64,000 nt of DNA from Candidatus Nitrospira kreftii (GCA_014058405.1 CP047423.1:868001-932000), one strand, 5' to 3'; positions 53,506-64,000 are shown, counted from the stretch's first letter. Program-made: numbers and translations. The notes: generated by a model from the letters alone, not told the origin.

Positions 53506-54237
53506 ATGTCCATTCCTCAATATGCCATAGATCGCCTTGCTCCCTGTGTTCAGCCGCTAGTCTTCGAAACGGGTGTTGAAGAAGCACTGTACTCCTCCAC
53601 GCGCGGTACTGTCTTTCTGGTGGGTTATGAGCGTAGATCATATGTGTTAACTGCACGCCATGCGCTCCAGCCCAATAACCCCATGCCAATTTGTGTATTC
53701 GCTTCAGATACTTCGGACAAACTCGTTCCATTAGGGAAAGCATTTTACGTTCCCCCCTCACCTGACGGTTATGATTTTGAGGATCTTTCAGTAATAGATA
53801 TTGATCCCAGATGGATAACGCATCCAGATGTTGCCGGTGCAAAACTAATCAATCTGGATCTTTCTTGTGGTAAATGGGAAGAATGCGCGCATGAAGCGCA
53901 GTTTTTCATTCTTGGCTACCCTGAGGAGCGATCGTTTTTAAATTATGAACCATTGGAATTTCGAGCGGACCGTGTGATTCTACTTGGGCGCTACGCTGGT
54001 CCATCGACTCTTCAGCACCATCATGTTCTGTCGGTCTTAGACAACTTATCACTGACAACGTTCAGTGGACTTAGCGGTGCGCCAGTTTTTGCCTGGATTG
54101 AGCTGCCCATGCAGCGTCCAACACCAGTACTCTGTGGAATGGTATTACGAGGATCACCTCAGTCAGGTTTGATTCATTTCCTTGATCGGGATGTACTTCT
54201 TGATGCACTGAATGCAAAATGTCAGTTGGAACACTAA
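53506..54237 (+). CDS. Trypsin-like peptidase-fold protein
   Basis: A 243-residue protein with a chymotrypsin-type triad: His in YVLTARHALQ (~51), Asp in FEDLSVIDID (~91) and Ser in SLTTFSGLSGAPVFAW (~198). No signal peptide is visible, so it is probably cytoplasmic, which is less common for this fold. It stands alone between an Rsm22-like gene and small ORFs. The target is unknown. Confidence 0.75.
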   Translation: MSIPQYAIDRLAPCVQPLVFETGVEEALYSSTRGTVFLVGYERRSYVLTARHALQPNNPMPICVFASDTSDKLVPLGKAFYVPPSPDGYDFEDLSVIDIDPRWITHPDVAGAKLINLDLSCGKWEECAHEAQFFILGYPEERSFLNYEPLEFRADRVILLGRYAGPSTLQHHHVLSVLDNLSLTTFSGLSGAPVFAWIELPMQRPTPVLCGMVLRGSPQSGLIHFLDRDVLLDALNAKCQLEH

Positions 54238-54390
54238 GACAGTAGGATAATTCCGCGCTATAAGAACGGGCTGAGGCTTAGCGTGGTCAAGTAGACGCAT
54301 CTGAGCAGGACAGACTGCCGGCGCTGCTAGTGTTGAGCTGATTAAGCGGTTTGCTGAACGCTGATGGCTGATAGCAGTGAGCTTGGTAGA

Positions 54391-54573
54391 CTAATCCGCT
54401 TCCGGCTCCGAACTGCCGTGCTGGTGGGAGACCTTGTCCTCTTCGAAGAGCTCGGCCATTTCTTCAGCCATGACATCTGCATCATCCTGAATGGCGATGA
54501 GCGGGATTTCTTTCCTAACCTTAGGTGCTTCCTCTGGCGAAGGCTGGTCGGTTTGTTTAGGCTGATCAATCAT
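54391..54573 (-). CDS. Small acidic protein
   Basis: A 60-residue, strongly acidic protein (DDADVMAEEMAELFEEDK), rich in Glu, Asp and Pro. No Shine-Dalgarno is seen, but TATACT lies 7 bases before the ATG, so transcription may start at or next to the start codon (leaderless). A longer frame on the opposite strand looks like a shadow. Confidence 0.5.
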   Translation of the reverse strand: MIDQPKQTDQPSPEEAPKVRKEIPLIAIQDDADVMAEEMAELFEEDKVSHQHGSSEPEAD

Positions 54574-54612
54574 AGTAATCAGTATACACCAGCGGAGGCT
54601 GGGACTGTGGGT

Positions 54613-54972
54613 TTATTCAAAGGCTTCCAGCGACGATTTTTCCGGGAACTCTCGTTTACAACCCTGGCACGTCACGAAGTAATAGGCGTCCCGCACGGAC
54701 AACGTGGCTCGCAAATCGAGGCTTACCCCACGGTGATTGCACGCAGTACAGGAAATCTCTTTCAACCGTAGCGGTACATCGGGCTGCGTCCTCAGGTAGA
54801 ATTCCATGTCGGTATGGACCGGGAAGGTGTAAAAGCACTTCTTGCAGATGCCCCGCCAGTCCCCGTCTGGCCCCATAAACCGCTCATCGATGGCGAAGTC
54901 GGACTGTTTGCAGACGGCACAGGGGACCGTGTTGAGCCGCCGTTCCACTTCCTGTTGAGTGAGAGTAACCAT
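54613..54972 (-). CDS. Zinc-ribbon protein
   Basis: A 119-residue protein, started at MVTLTQQEVERRL (54972), with four CxxC pairs: CAVC, CKKC, CTAC and CQGC. They make two likely treble-clef or zinc-ribbon units. The frame extends upstream to 55056 without support. It is downstream on the same strand as nothing else, 40 bases before the acidic ORF. Confidence 0.7.
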   Translation of the reverse strand: MVTLTQQEVERRLNTVPCAVCKQSDFAIDERFMGPDGDWRGICKKCFYTFPVHTDMEFYLRTQPDVPLRLKEISCTACNHRGVSLDLRATLSVRDAYYFVTCQGCKREFPEKSSLEAFE

Positions 54973-55102
54973 AGAGATCAACTGTCGTTTGTGCGCCACA
55001 TGAATGCTGAGTATAACGGGAGGGGAAATGGAATCGCAACCATGCCACAGCGCCATCCGGAATACTTGACGGCCATTATGGTCGAGCTATACTGGCTAGG
55101 CG

Positions 55103-55513
55103 ATGCACATGATTACGGACAATCTGTTGGTGGGGAGCATCGATGATGCGCAGGAGCCTCCTACGGTGGTGGGCACACTGCTCTTCGTCGCTGAAGAGTT
55201 TACGATCACACCGGCTGAATGGGTTGACTATCATCGGATTCCCTTTCGGGAGTTTGCCAAAGCCGATCCGGTCAAGTTGATGGAAGCCGTCCAATGGCTT
55301 GAATCGCATGCCCCTAAAGGCCGGACGCTGGTCTGCTGTCGAGCAGGAATGGGCCGTTCGGTTTCAGTGGTTATGGCATACCTCTGTTGTGTGGAAGGTC
55401 GAAGCTATGATGAGGTGTTGAAGCTGGTCATGGCTCGGCGACCCGGCGCTATGCCGCTGCCGAATCTTCAAGTTGCCATTGAACAGGTTCGACAACTCCG
55501 GCGTGCCAGGTAA
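55103..55513 (+). CDS. Dual-specificity protein phosphatase
   Basis: A 136-residue cysteine phosphatase. The P-loop reads VCCRAGMGRSVSVVMAYLC (C-x5-R), and IPFREFAKADPVKLMEAVQWL precedes it. It is a compact DSP-type domain. An alternative Met lies two codons downstream. The substrate is unknown. Confidence 0.85.
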   Translation: MHMITDNLLVGSIDDAQEPPTVVGTLLFVAEEFTITPAEWVDYHRIPFREFAKADPVKLMEAVQWLESHAPKGRTLVCCRAGMGRSVSVVMAYLCCVEGRSYDEVLKLVMARRPGAMPLPNLQVAIEQVRQLRRAR

Positions 55514-55589
55514 TCCAGGTTTAAGTCAGTACTGATCCTTTTCTCGATCCTCTTCCTAATCTTCCAGCACCGTCTTGCCTTTCCGTGAG

Positions 55590-55616
55590 CCGCATGGCGT
55601 AATGCGGGTCCTTTTT
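55590..55616 (+). terminator. Likely terminator between the phosphatase gene and mutM
   Basis: CCGCAT-GGCGTA-ATGCGG forms a 6-pair stem, followed by GTCCTTTTT. It lies 20 bases before the mutM ATG. Confidence 0.5.
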
Positions 55617-55636
55617 CTCGGTGAACTGATCAGCAT

Positions 55637-56467
55637 ATGCCGGAGTTGCCTGAAGCAGAAGTCGTTGCCCGACAAATTCGTACGTGCCTCCTTGGGGCGC
55701 GGTTGAGGGACGTGTGGGTTGGGCGTGCGGATATTGTGCGTGAAGGCTTCAGCAGCGTACTGTGGTATCGAGATACCATCTTACAGTCTGTCCAGCGATT
55801 CGGGAAAAGCGTGGTCTTAGGATTTGTAAATGAACAGGCCTGCCGCTATGTGGTGGCAGAGCTTGGGATGACCGGCCTCCTCTTGTTCCGGTCTGTCCCG
55901 ACGAAATACCCACAACACGTTCATGTCAGACTGTCGTTTGAGGGCTGCCGTGAGCCGGAGTTGCGGTACTGGAACCCTCGTCGGTTCGGACGGCTCTCAC
56001 TGCTGGACAAGACCGGGCTTGAACGATACCTCATGCGCCGATTTGGGGTGGATCCCCTTCTTGTCTCGAAGCAGCACTTTGTCAAAATCCTGCGAGAGCG
56101 ACGCGGTCGACTGAAGCCGCTCCTGATGCATCAGCAGGTCATTGCCGGTATCGGGAACATCTATGCAAACGAGATTCTCTTCAGGGCCGGGTTTCATCCG
56201 AACATGCAGGTCAGTCGGCTTTCAGTGCAGAAAATAGAACGTCTCCACACGATTATGCGCGAGGTGCTTGAGGAAGCGATTCTCTCAGGAGGGTCGAGCA
56301 TCCGCGATTTTTTTGCGCCCGACGGCACCGAGGGGCAATACAAGCGCCGCCATTTGGTGTATGGGAAAGAGGGTCAACCCTGTCCAAATCGTTGTGGACA
56401 CGTTATCCGACGTCTCCAAAGCGAGCGCAGTTCGTTCATATGTCAAACTTGTCAGGTTTCCCGATGA
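55637..56467 (+). CDS. mutM: Formamidopyrimidine-DNA glycosylase
   Basis: A 276-residue base-excision repair enzyme removing 8-oxoguanine. It has the N-terminal PELPEAEVVARQI (catalytic Pro1/Glu2 after Met removal), a helix-two-turn-helix (GIGNIYANEILFRAGFHP), and a C-terminal zinc finger with four Cys (CPNRCGHVIRR...CQTC). The Val-to-Ala change in PELPEAE is tolerated in the family. Confidence 0.95.
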   Translation: MPELPEAEVVARQIRTCLLGARLRDVWVGRADIVREGFSSVLWYRDTILQSVQRFGKSVVLGFVNEQACRYVVAELGMTGLLLFRSVPTKYPQHVHVRLSFEGCREPELRYWNPRRFGRLSLLDKTGLERYLMRRFGVDPLLVSKQHFVKILRERRGRLKPLLMHQQVIAGIGNIYANEILFRAGFHPNMQVSRLSVQKIERLHTIMREVLEEAILSGGSSIRDFFAPDGTEGQYKRRHLVYGKEGQPCPNRCGHVIRRLQSERSSFICQTCQVSR

Positions 56468-56620
56468 GCGAGCGAAGGCAGGTGTGATGCTACTCTACTC
56501 CTGCATCCAGAAGGTTTTCATAAGAACTTAGTCTGCTTTTTCATTTGGTTAGCATTGTGCACCGACAATCGCCGTCCTGGTAGGCCTTTTGAGCCATCTG
56601 AACTTAGTCCCTCTGGTGTC

Positions 56621-56650
56621 TTGAGACATCCTATTGATTTCCGCTAGAAT
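56621..56650 (+). promoter_or_regulatory. Candidate promoter of the aclB operon
   Basis: TTGAGA (56621-56626), an 18-base spacer, then TAGAAT (56645-56650). The start of aclB follows 43 bases later, with AAGGAG as ribosome-binding site. Confidence 0.6.
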
Positions 56651-56693
56651 CCGGCTCCCCTATCGGCTGAGTTCATGATGAAGGAGAATGCGC

Positions 56694-57893
56694 ATGGCTA
56701 AGGTGTTGGAAGGTCCCGGCATGGGGCTGATGAAGAAGTGGGGCATTCACGTTCCCAACTATGTTGTTGTGATGTCTGCGGACGAGCTGGCAAAGCTCGG
56801 ACAAGCCAATGATTGGATGAAGACTTCCAAACTAGTGGCGAAGGCGCATGAAGCGCTTGGGTCGCGTTTCAAACTCGGTCTCGTGAAAGTCGGCTTGGAT
56901 CTGAACGGTGCTGTGGCTGCGACCAAGGAAATGATCGGTCGCCAAGTCGGCAGCATCACCGTGAAGCAAGTCATCGTGTCGGAAATGGTTGCTCATAAGG
57001 AAGAATATTATTGTGCTGTGAAGTCCACCCGTGAGGGTAGCGAGATTCTGGTCGCCAATTGTGGAGGGATTGAAGTCGAATCCAATTGGGATCGTGTCAA
57101 GCGGCTGTGCCTCGAAGTCGGTCAGTCACCCAGCCATGAAGCTCTTGAAAAGCTATCGAAAGATGCAGGATTTACAGGCACTCTTACCAAAAAGATGGCC
57201 GATTTCGCAGGCAAGATGTTTACCTGTTTCGACAACGAGGACGCACAGTATCTCGAGGTGAATCCGGTCGTGGTACGCGAGAGCGATGGTGAACTGATTG
57301 CCCTCGATGCCGTGACGCTACTGGACGGAGACGCGAAGTTTCGCCATCCGGATTGGAACTTCCAGTTTGCCGCAGAGTTCGGGCGTGCCTACAGTAAAGA
57401 CGAAGTGGAAGTGATGGCAGTCGACAGTAAGATCAAGGGCTCGGTCAAATTCATTGAGATTCCTGGTGGAGACACGGCCATGCTTCCCGCCGGTGGGGGG
57501 GCCAGCGTGTACTACTCGGATGCGGTCGTGGCGCGAGGTGGGAAGCTGGCGAATTATGCCGAATACTCCGGCGATCCACCCGATTGGGCTGTGGAAGTTC
57601 TCACGGAGAAAGTGTGTTCGCTGCCCGGTATTAAGAACATCATTGTTGGTGGCGCAATTGCGAACTTCACGGATGTGAAAAAGACCTTTGGCGGCATCAT
57701 CAACGGATTTCGCAAGGCAAAAGGCGACGGCAAAATGAAGGGCGTCAAGATTTGGGTCCGACGCGGAGGGCCGCGTGAAAAGGAAGGCCTCGACGCGATG
57801 CGAGCATTGAAGGACGAAGGGTTCGACATCAACGTCTTCGATCGTAACACCCCGCTGACGGACATCGTCGACAAAGCGCTGCAAAAACAGTAA
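56694..57893 (+). CDS. aclB: ATP-citrate lyase small subunit
   Basis: A 399-residue protein from the ATG at 56694 (MAKVLEGPGMGLMKKWGIHVPNY), with AAGGAG 7 bases upstream; a second ATG at 56688 is too close. It resembles the succinyl-CoA synthetase beta-like, ATP-grasp half of ATP-citrate lyase, with VGSITVKQVIVSE and LEVNPVVVRESDGELIALDAV. The C-terminal third (NIIVGGAIANFTDVKKTFGG) matches AclB. It cleaves citrate to acetyl-CoA and oxaloacetate in the reverse TCA cycle. Confidence 0.94.
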   Translation: MAKVLEGPGMGLMKKWGIHVPNYVVVMSADELAKLGQANDWMKTSKLVAKAHEALGSRFKLGLVKVGLDLNGAVAATKEMIGRQVGSITVKQVIVSEMVAHKEEYYCAVKSTREGSEILVANCGGIEVESNWDRVKRLCLEVGQSPSHEALEKLSKDAGFTGTLTKKMADFAGKMFTCFDNEDAQYLEVNPVVVRESDGELIALDAVTLLDGDAKFRHPDWNFQFAAEFGRAYSKDEVEVMAVDSKIKGSVKFIEIPGGDTAMLPAGGGASVYYSDAVVARGGKLANYAEYSGDPPDWAVEVLTEKVCSLPGIKNIIVGGAIANFTDVKKTFGGIINGFRKAKGDGKMKGVKIWVRRGGPREKEGLDAMRALKDEGFDINVFDRNTPLTDIVDKALQKQ

Positions 57894-57900
57894 CGCGGAC

Positions 57901-57961
57901 TCAGGACTGAGTGCGAGGCTCTTCACTCGCTTGGTACTCAGTCCTCAGCACTCAGTCCTGA
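57901..57961 (+). promoter_or_regulatory. Intergenic inverted repeat with two alternative partners
   Basis: TCAGGACTGAGTGC (57901-57914) is perfectly complementary to GCACTCAGTCCTGA (57948-57961). The same left arm can instead pair with ACTCAGTCCTCA (57936-57947, one mismatch). A smaller hairpin (GCGAG...CTCGC, 57913-57930) overlaps the base of the left arm. The mutually exclusive folds could set aclB:aclA expression or act as a processing site. Confidence 0.65.
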
Positions 57962-57979
57962 AGGAAAGAGGAGATTCCG

Positions 57980-59800
57980 ATGAGCATTTTGGCTAATAAA
58001 GACACCCGCGTGGTGATCCAAGGAGGCGCCGCCGGTGTCAACGCGGCCCGCCGTATGGCGGAGTTCTGCTACCTGATCAAGCGCCCGCTCAACGTCGAGG
58101 CATTCGTCTACCCACCGGATGCCGGCAAGACCAACGAGATCCCATACGGCAGTGGTTTGATTGCCATCCCTGTGTACAAAACAATTGCTGAAGCGACGAA
58201 GAACCATCCGACGATCAACACCAGCCTCGTCTATATCGGCGCCGACCGCGCAATGAAGGGCACAATGGAAGCGCTAGATGATTCGCATATTAAGGTCGTG
58301 TCGATGATTACGGAAGGCGTGCCTGAAAAGGACGCCAAGTTGCTCGGTGCTCATGCGCGAAAGCTCGGCAAGGTGTTCAATGGCCCCTCCTCTATCGGGA
58401 TCATTTCCGCGGGAGCCTGCCGATTAGGCGTGATCGGCGGTGCATTCGACAACCTGGTCCTCTCTAAGCTCTACCGCGAAGGGTCGTTCGGCGTCATCAC
58501 GAAGTCGGGCGGTTTGTCCAACGAGATCATCTGGATCTGTTCTCAATTCGCCGACGGTATCACGACGGCGATCGGAATCGGCGGTGATGCATATCCAGGG
58601 ACGGACTATGTGAGCTACCTCGAGATGTTCGAGAACGATCCGCAGACTAAAGCCGTCGTCATTGTCGGCGAAATGGGCGGCGACCTGGAAGAGCGGGCAG
58701 CAGAGTGGTACGGAGCGAAGAAGCGTCGCGTGAAGCTCATCGGTGTCGTATCGGGTTTCTGTCAGGAGAGTTTGCCGAAGGGGATGAAGTTCGGCCACGC
58801 CGGCGCGAAGGAAGGCATGAAGGGCGAAGGGTCGGCCCGATCCAAGTCCGATGCTCTCAAGAAAGCCGGCGCGATTGTCCCGGCAACATTCGGCGCGCTG
58901 GGTCCGGCAATCAAGGACACATACCAGGAATTGTTGAAGTCCGGTCAGGTCAAGGAAGTTGTTGAGCCTGCCACTCTTCCAAGACTCCCTAAAACGGTTG
59001 AAGAAGCGATGAAGGCGGACGAAGTCATGGTTGCGCCGCTGATTCGCACGACCATCAGCGATGATCGAGGTGATGAACCGTGCTACGACGGCTATCCGGC
59101 TTCCGAACTCATCAATAAGGGATACGAGATTCCTCACGTGATTGGGTTATTGTGGGACAAGCGGCTGATTTCGAAGCAGGAAGCTGAAATCATCAAGCGC
59201 ATCATGATGTTGTCGGCCGACCATGGTCCTTGCGTGAGTGGTGCCTATGCGACGATCCTCGCGGCCTGCGCTGGCATTGGACTGTCACAAGCGGTTGCCG
59301 CCGGATTGATCATGATCGGACCGCGTTTTGGTGGAGCCGTCACGGATGCCGGACGTTGGTTCAAGTATGCCGTCGACAACAAGATGAATGTGGACGACTT
59401 CCTGGTCTACATGAAGAAAAATGTGGGGCCTGTGCCCGGCATTGGGCACCGCGTCAAAAGCTTGCGCAATCCGGACAAGCGGGTGAAAGAACTTGTCGGA
59501 TACGTCAAGAGTTTGAACATTAAGACACCCTGCCTTGATTTTGCTCTACAAGTTGAGCAGGTGACGGCGACCAAGAAAGATAATCTTATTCTGAACGTCG
59601 ATGGGACAATGGCGGCCGTTTTAGTTGACCTCGGCTTCCCGGTTGATAGTTTGAACGGTTTCTTTATCCTGTCTCGTACGATCGGATTGATCGGCCACTG
59701 GGTCGATCAAAAACGGCAAGACAGCCGTTTGATCCGGTTGTTCGATTATTTGGTGAACTACGCGGCGCCGAAACGGCGCGAAGTGCCACCATTGAAATAA
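57980..59800 (+). CDS. aclA: ATP-citrate lyase large subunit
   Basis: A 606-residue protein with the succinyl-CoA synthetase alpha-like half and the citrate-synthase-like C-terminal domain. The phospho-His motif is KFGHAGAKEGMKGEG (~276). It also has IGIGGDAYPGTDYVSYLEMF, GRFGG-type GPRFGGAVTDAGRWF and a closing citrate-synthase block (GIGHRVKSLRNPDKRVKELV). It partners AclB as the first enzyme of citrate cleavage. GAGGAG precedes the start. Confidence 0.95.
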   Translation: MSILANKDTRVVIQGGAAGVNAARRMAEFCYLIKRPLNVEAFVYPPDAGKTNEIPYGSGLIAIPVYKTIAEATKNHPTINTSLVYIGADRAMKGTMEALDDSHIKVVSMITEGVPEKDAKLLGAHARKLGKVFNGPSSIGIISAGACRLGVIGGAFDNLVLSKLYREGSFGVITKSGGLSNEIIWICSQFADGITTAIGIGGDAYPGTDYVSYLEMFENDPQTKAVVIVGEMGGDLEERAAEWYGAKKRRVKLIGVVSGFCQESLPKGMKFGHAGAKEGMKGEGSARSKSDALKKAGAIVPATFGALGPAIKDTYQELLKSGQVKEVVEPATLPRLPKTVEEAMKADEVMVAPLIRTTISDDRGDEPCYDGYPASELINKGYEIPHVIGLLWDKRLISKQEAEIIKRIMMLSADHGPCVSGAYATILAACAGIGLSQAVAAGLIMIGPRFGGAVTDAGRWFKYAVDNKMNVDDFLVYMKKNVGPVPGIGHRVKSLRNPDKRVKELVGYVKSLNIKTPCLDFALQVEQVTATKKDNLILNVDGTMAAVLVDLGFPVDSLNGFFILSRTIGLIGHWVDQKRQDSRLIRLFDYLVNYAAPKRREVPPLK

Positions 59801-59937
59801 CCGCGGGAGCTCCTGCTGCTTGGTAAGTGGCGGGATGTGCCGCTCTAACAGAGGCTATCGGTGAAGGGTGCGCGGCAAGGGAGACCAACTCCCTCGCTCC
59901 CGACATCATATCCCTAGCCCGTTCGAAGGAGAGAGCA

Positions 59938-62181
59938 ATGTCACTTGAGCTTGCGAAGAAGCTCTACGCGAAGATGCCCGATGTGTGCGCGAAGGCGAGG
60001 GCAAAATTCGGCCGCCCGTTGACGTTGTCCGAGAAGATTCTTGTTTCACATGCCGACAACGTCGATACTCAAACTTGGGAGCGCGGGAAAGCCATGCTGG
60101 CGCTGCGCCCCGATCGTGTGGCCATGCAGGATGCCACGGCCCAGATGGCAGTGTTGCAGTTTATGCAGGCCAACAAGCAGAAAGCCGCTGTGCCGAGTAC
60201 TATCCACTGCGACCACTTGATCCGCGCTGAGATGGGGTCCGAGAAGGACTTGCTTCGGGCCATGGATGAGAACAAGGAAGTCTATAACTTCCTCGCGTCC
60301 GCCGCAAAGAAGTATGGAATCGGATTCTGGAAGCCTGGCGCCGGGATCATTCACCAAGTGGTCCTGGAAAATTACGCCTTCCCTGGCTGCCTAATTATCG
60401 GCACTGATTCACACACGCCGAACGGTGGTGGGTTGGGGGGGCTGGCCATCGGTGTCGGAGGCGCCGACGCCGGTGAAGTGATGGCAGGTTTGCCCTGGGA
60501 GGTGCTCCATCCGAAATTGATCGGCGTGAAACTCACCGGTAAATTGAGCGGCTGGGCCTCGCCCAAGGACGTCATTCTCTATCTATGTGGTCTGTTGACC
60601 GTGAAGGGTGGGACGAATAAGATCGTTGAATACTTTGGTCCGGGAGCCGAGACGATCAGCGCGACCGGGAAAGGCACCATCTGTAATATGGGTGCTGAGC
60701 TAGGCGCGACGACATCGGTCTTTCCCTTCGATCAGAAGATGGTCGACTATTTGAACATCACGGATCGAGCGGATTGGGCGAAATTGGCTCAGGCCAACAA
60801 GGCCTTGCTCATGGCGGATCCAGAAGTCGCCCAGACGCCGGAGAAGTACTACGACCAAATCGTTGAGATTGACCTGTCGAAGCTTGAACCACACGTGGTT
60901 GGTCCGCATACACCGGACCTCGCGCGGCCGGTTTCAAAGCTGAAGGCGGAAGCAAAGGAGAAGGGGTACCCGGTCGAGCTCAAGGCGGCCCTAATCGGCA
61001 GCTGCACGAATTCATCTTACGAAGACATCAGTCGCTCGGCCCATGTGGCACAACAGGCCCTGAAGGCCGGTTTGAAGGCGAAGGCGTCGTTCCTCATTTC
61101 CCCTGGATCGGAACGCATTTACCATACAATGAAGCGTGACGGATTCTTAGACACATTCGAGAAGCTTGGTGGTACGGTGCTGTCCAATTCCTGCGGTCCC
61201 TGCATCGGGCAATGGAAACGTGCCGATGGGGTCAAAGGCAAAGCCGATTCGATCGTCAGCTCCTTCAACCGGAATTTCCCGGGCCGGAACGATGGGATCA
61301 GTGAGACGCTGTCGTTCCTGGCAAGTCCGGAAGTCGTGACGGCCTATGCGATTACCGGTGACTTGGGCTTTGATCCGGTCAATCAGACGGTGAAGGGCGC
61401 AGACGGTAACGAATTCAAGCTCCAGCCGCCAGTGGGCGAGGAGTTGCCGGCTAAGGGTTTTGCCAAGGGTGAAGAGGGGTATGTTGAGCCTGCCGCAGAC
61501 GGCTCAAGTTTGACGGTCGAGATCCCGCCGACAAGTGAGCGGTTGCAAGTACTGGAACCGTTCCCGCGTTGGGACGGAAAAGATTTCGAGAAGTTGCCGC
61601 TCTTGATTAAGACCAAAGGCAAGACCACAACAGACCATATCTCTCCGGCTGGGCCTTGGCTCAAGTTCCGAGGCCATCTGGATAAGATCAGTGACAATAT
61701 GTTTCTCGGTGCCAACAGCGCGTTTGCATCTGAGCCCGGCAAGGGAACGAATGTGTTGACCGGTGAGGCAAACCTGACGATCGCTCAGATCGCCCGAGCC
61801 TATAAAGCAAAGGGCATTGGTTCCATCGTCGTCGGCGATGAAAACTATGGCGAGGGCAGCAGTCGTGAGCATGCCGCGATGTCTCCGCGGTTCCTAAACG
61901 TCCGCGCCGTCATTACGAAGAGCTTCGCGCGCATCCATGAAACAAATCTGAAGAAGCAGGGCATTCTCCCGCTGACATTCGCCGACCCGAATGACTACGA
62001 CAAGATCGAAATGAATGATCGGTTGAGCGTGGTGGATTTGGCAAATCTCTCACCGGGGAAGCCGGTCACGGTGGTCGTCCACAAGGCGAGCGGCGATGTG
62101 AAAGTTCAGGCCAATCACAGTATGACGACTCAACAAATCACGTGGTTTAAAGCTGGTTCAGCGCTGAATGCGCTCAACTAA
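59938..62181 (+). CDS. acn: Aconitate hydratase
   Basis: A 747-residue aconitase of the mitochondrial-like class, interconverting citrate and isocitrate. The ATG at 59938 has AAGGAGAGAG upstream; the open frame extends to 59827 without support. The cluster ligands are in LIGSCTNSSYEDISR and LSNSCGPCIGQW. The C-terminal swivel domain (DENYGEGSSREHAAMSPRFL) is complete. It is placed between acl and icd, as in a reverse TCA operon. Confidence 0.94.
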   Translation: MSLELAKKLYAKMPDVCAKARAKFGRPLTLSEKILVSHADNVDTQTWERGKAMLALRPDRVAMQDATAQMAVLQFMQANKQKAAVPSTIHCDHLIRAEMGSEKDLLRAMDENKEVYNFLASAAKKYGIGFWKPGAGIIHQVVLENYAFPGCLIIGTDSHTPNGGGLGGLAIGVGGADAGEVMAGLPWEVLHPKLIGVKLTGKLSGWASPKDVILYLCGLLTVKGGTNKIVEYFGPGAETISATGKGTICNMGAELGATTSVFPFDQKMVDYLNITDRADWAKLAQANKALLMADPEVAQTPEKYYDQIVEIDLSKLEPHVVGPHTPDLARPVSKLKAEAKEKGYPVELKAALIGSCTNSSYEDISRSAHVAQQALKAGLKAKASFLISPGSERIYHTMKRDGFLDTFEKLGGTVLSNSCGPCIGQWKRADGVKGKADSIVSSFNRNFPGRNDGISETLSFLASPEVVTAYAITGDLGFDPVNQTVKGADGNEFKLQPPVGEELPAKGFAKGEEGYVEPAADGSSLTVEIPPTSERLQVLEPFPRWDGKDFEKLPLLIKTKGKTTTDHISPAGPWLKFRGHLDKISDNMFLGANSAFASEPGKGTNVLTGEANLTIAQIARAYKAKGIGSIVVGDENYGEGSSREHAAMSPRFLNVRAVITKSFARIHETNLKKQGILPLTFADPNDYDKIEMNDRLSVVDLANLSPGKPVTVVVHKASGDVKVQANHSMTTQQITWFKAGSALNALN

Positions 62182-64000
<1,819 letters not shown>

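Noticed and set aside
54364-54771. Plus-strand frame of 135 residues
   Set aside because: It runs antisense to the acidic ORF and the CxxC protein and has atypical composition; the minus-strand genes are better supported.

Overview
The window looks like a chromosomal segment of a Nitrospira-type bacterium (phylum Nitrospirota). The main evidence is the reductive TCA gene set at the right end: ATP-citrate lyase aclB-aclA, aconitase and a monomeric-type isocitrate dehydrogenase, with a five-gene 2-oxoacid:ferredoxin oxidoreductase operon a few kilobases upstream. Together these fit an autotroph that fixes CO2 by the reverse TCA cycle. The genus is inferred from gene content; no rRNA gene is present to confirm it.

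Layout. 0-3.4 kb: glnB-glnA nitrogen control, a small secreted protein and a CBS-domain protein. 3.4-7.3 kb: on the minus strand, a GMC oxidoreductase and four lipoprotein genes, three of which are paralogues. 7.4-15.6 kb: an ABC-F ATPase, a DUF4403 lipoprotein, two HDOD paralogues around a membrane SGNH protein, and a thiopurine methyltransferase-like gene. 15.8-21.5 kb: an accessory zone with a HigBA toxin-antitoxin pair, a GlxA/AraC-type regulator with a C39-like peptidase, OsmC, a VOC protein and a membrane coiled-coil protein. Two diverged copies of a roughly 140-bp direct repeat bracket the regulator-to-VOC part. 21.5-25.7 kb: imuB-dnaE2 translesion polymerase pair. 26-34.9 kb: a conserved housekeeping run, rpsF-ssb-rpsR, then yceD-rpmF-plsX-fabH-fabD-fabG-acpP-fabF-rnc, then a secreted cyclophilin. 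35-40 kb: a PilZ protein, a zinc-binding protein, an NHL-type propeller, and folD-metF-panB for one-carbon and pantothenate metabolism.

40.0-44.9 kb is an insertion-sequence island: two tandem IS630 copies and an internally deleted IS21-family element. Reading through the IS ends shows that all three copies sit inside one former toxin-antitoxin operon. The antitoxin 5' end lies on the right, split by the IS21 element, and a frameshifted RelE/ParE-like toxin remnant lies on the left. 45-47.1 kb: DUF309, apaH, queF and a methylene-THF-reductase C-terminal-domain protein, all on the minus strand. 47.6-51.8 kb: the ferredoxin oxidoreductase operon, with a clear promoter and a strong terminator. 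51.8-56.5 kb: assorted small genes, including an Rsm22/METTL17-like protein, a trypsin-like protein, a zinc-ribbon protein, a dual-specificity phosphatase and mutM. 56.7-64 kb: aclB-aclA-acn-icd, with icd running off the end.

No tRNA, rRNA, CRISPR array or prophage was seen. The most unusual observations are the gutted toxin-antitoxin locus, the diverged repeats around the GlxA cassette, and the aclB-aclA spacer, which can fold in two mutually exclusive ways.
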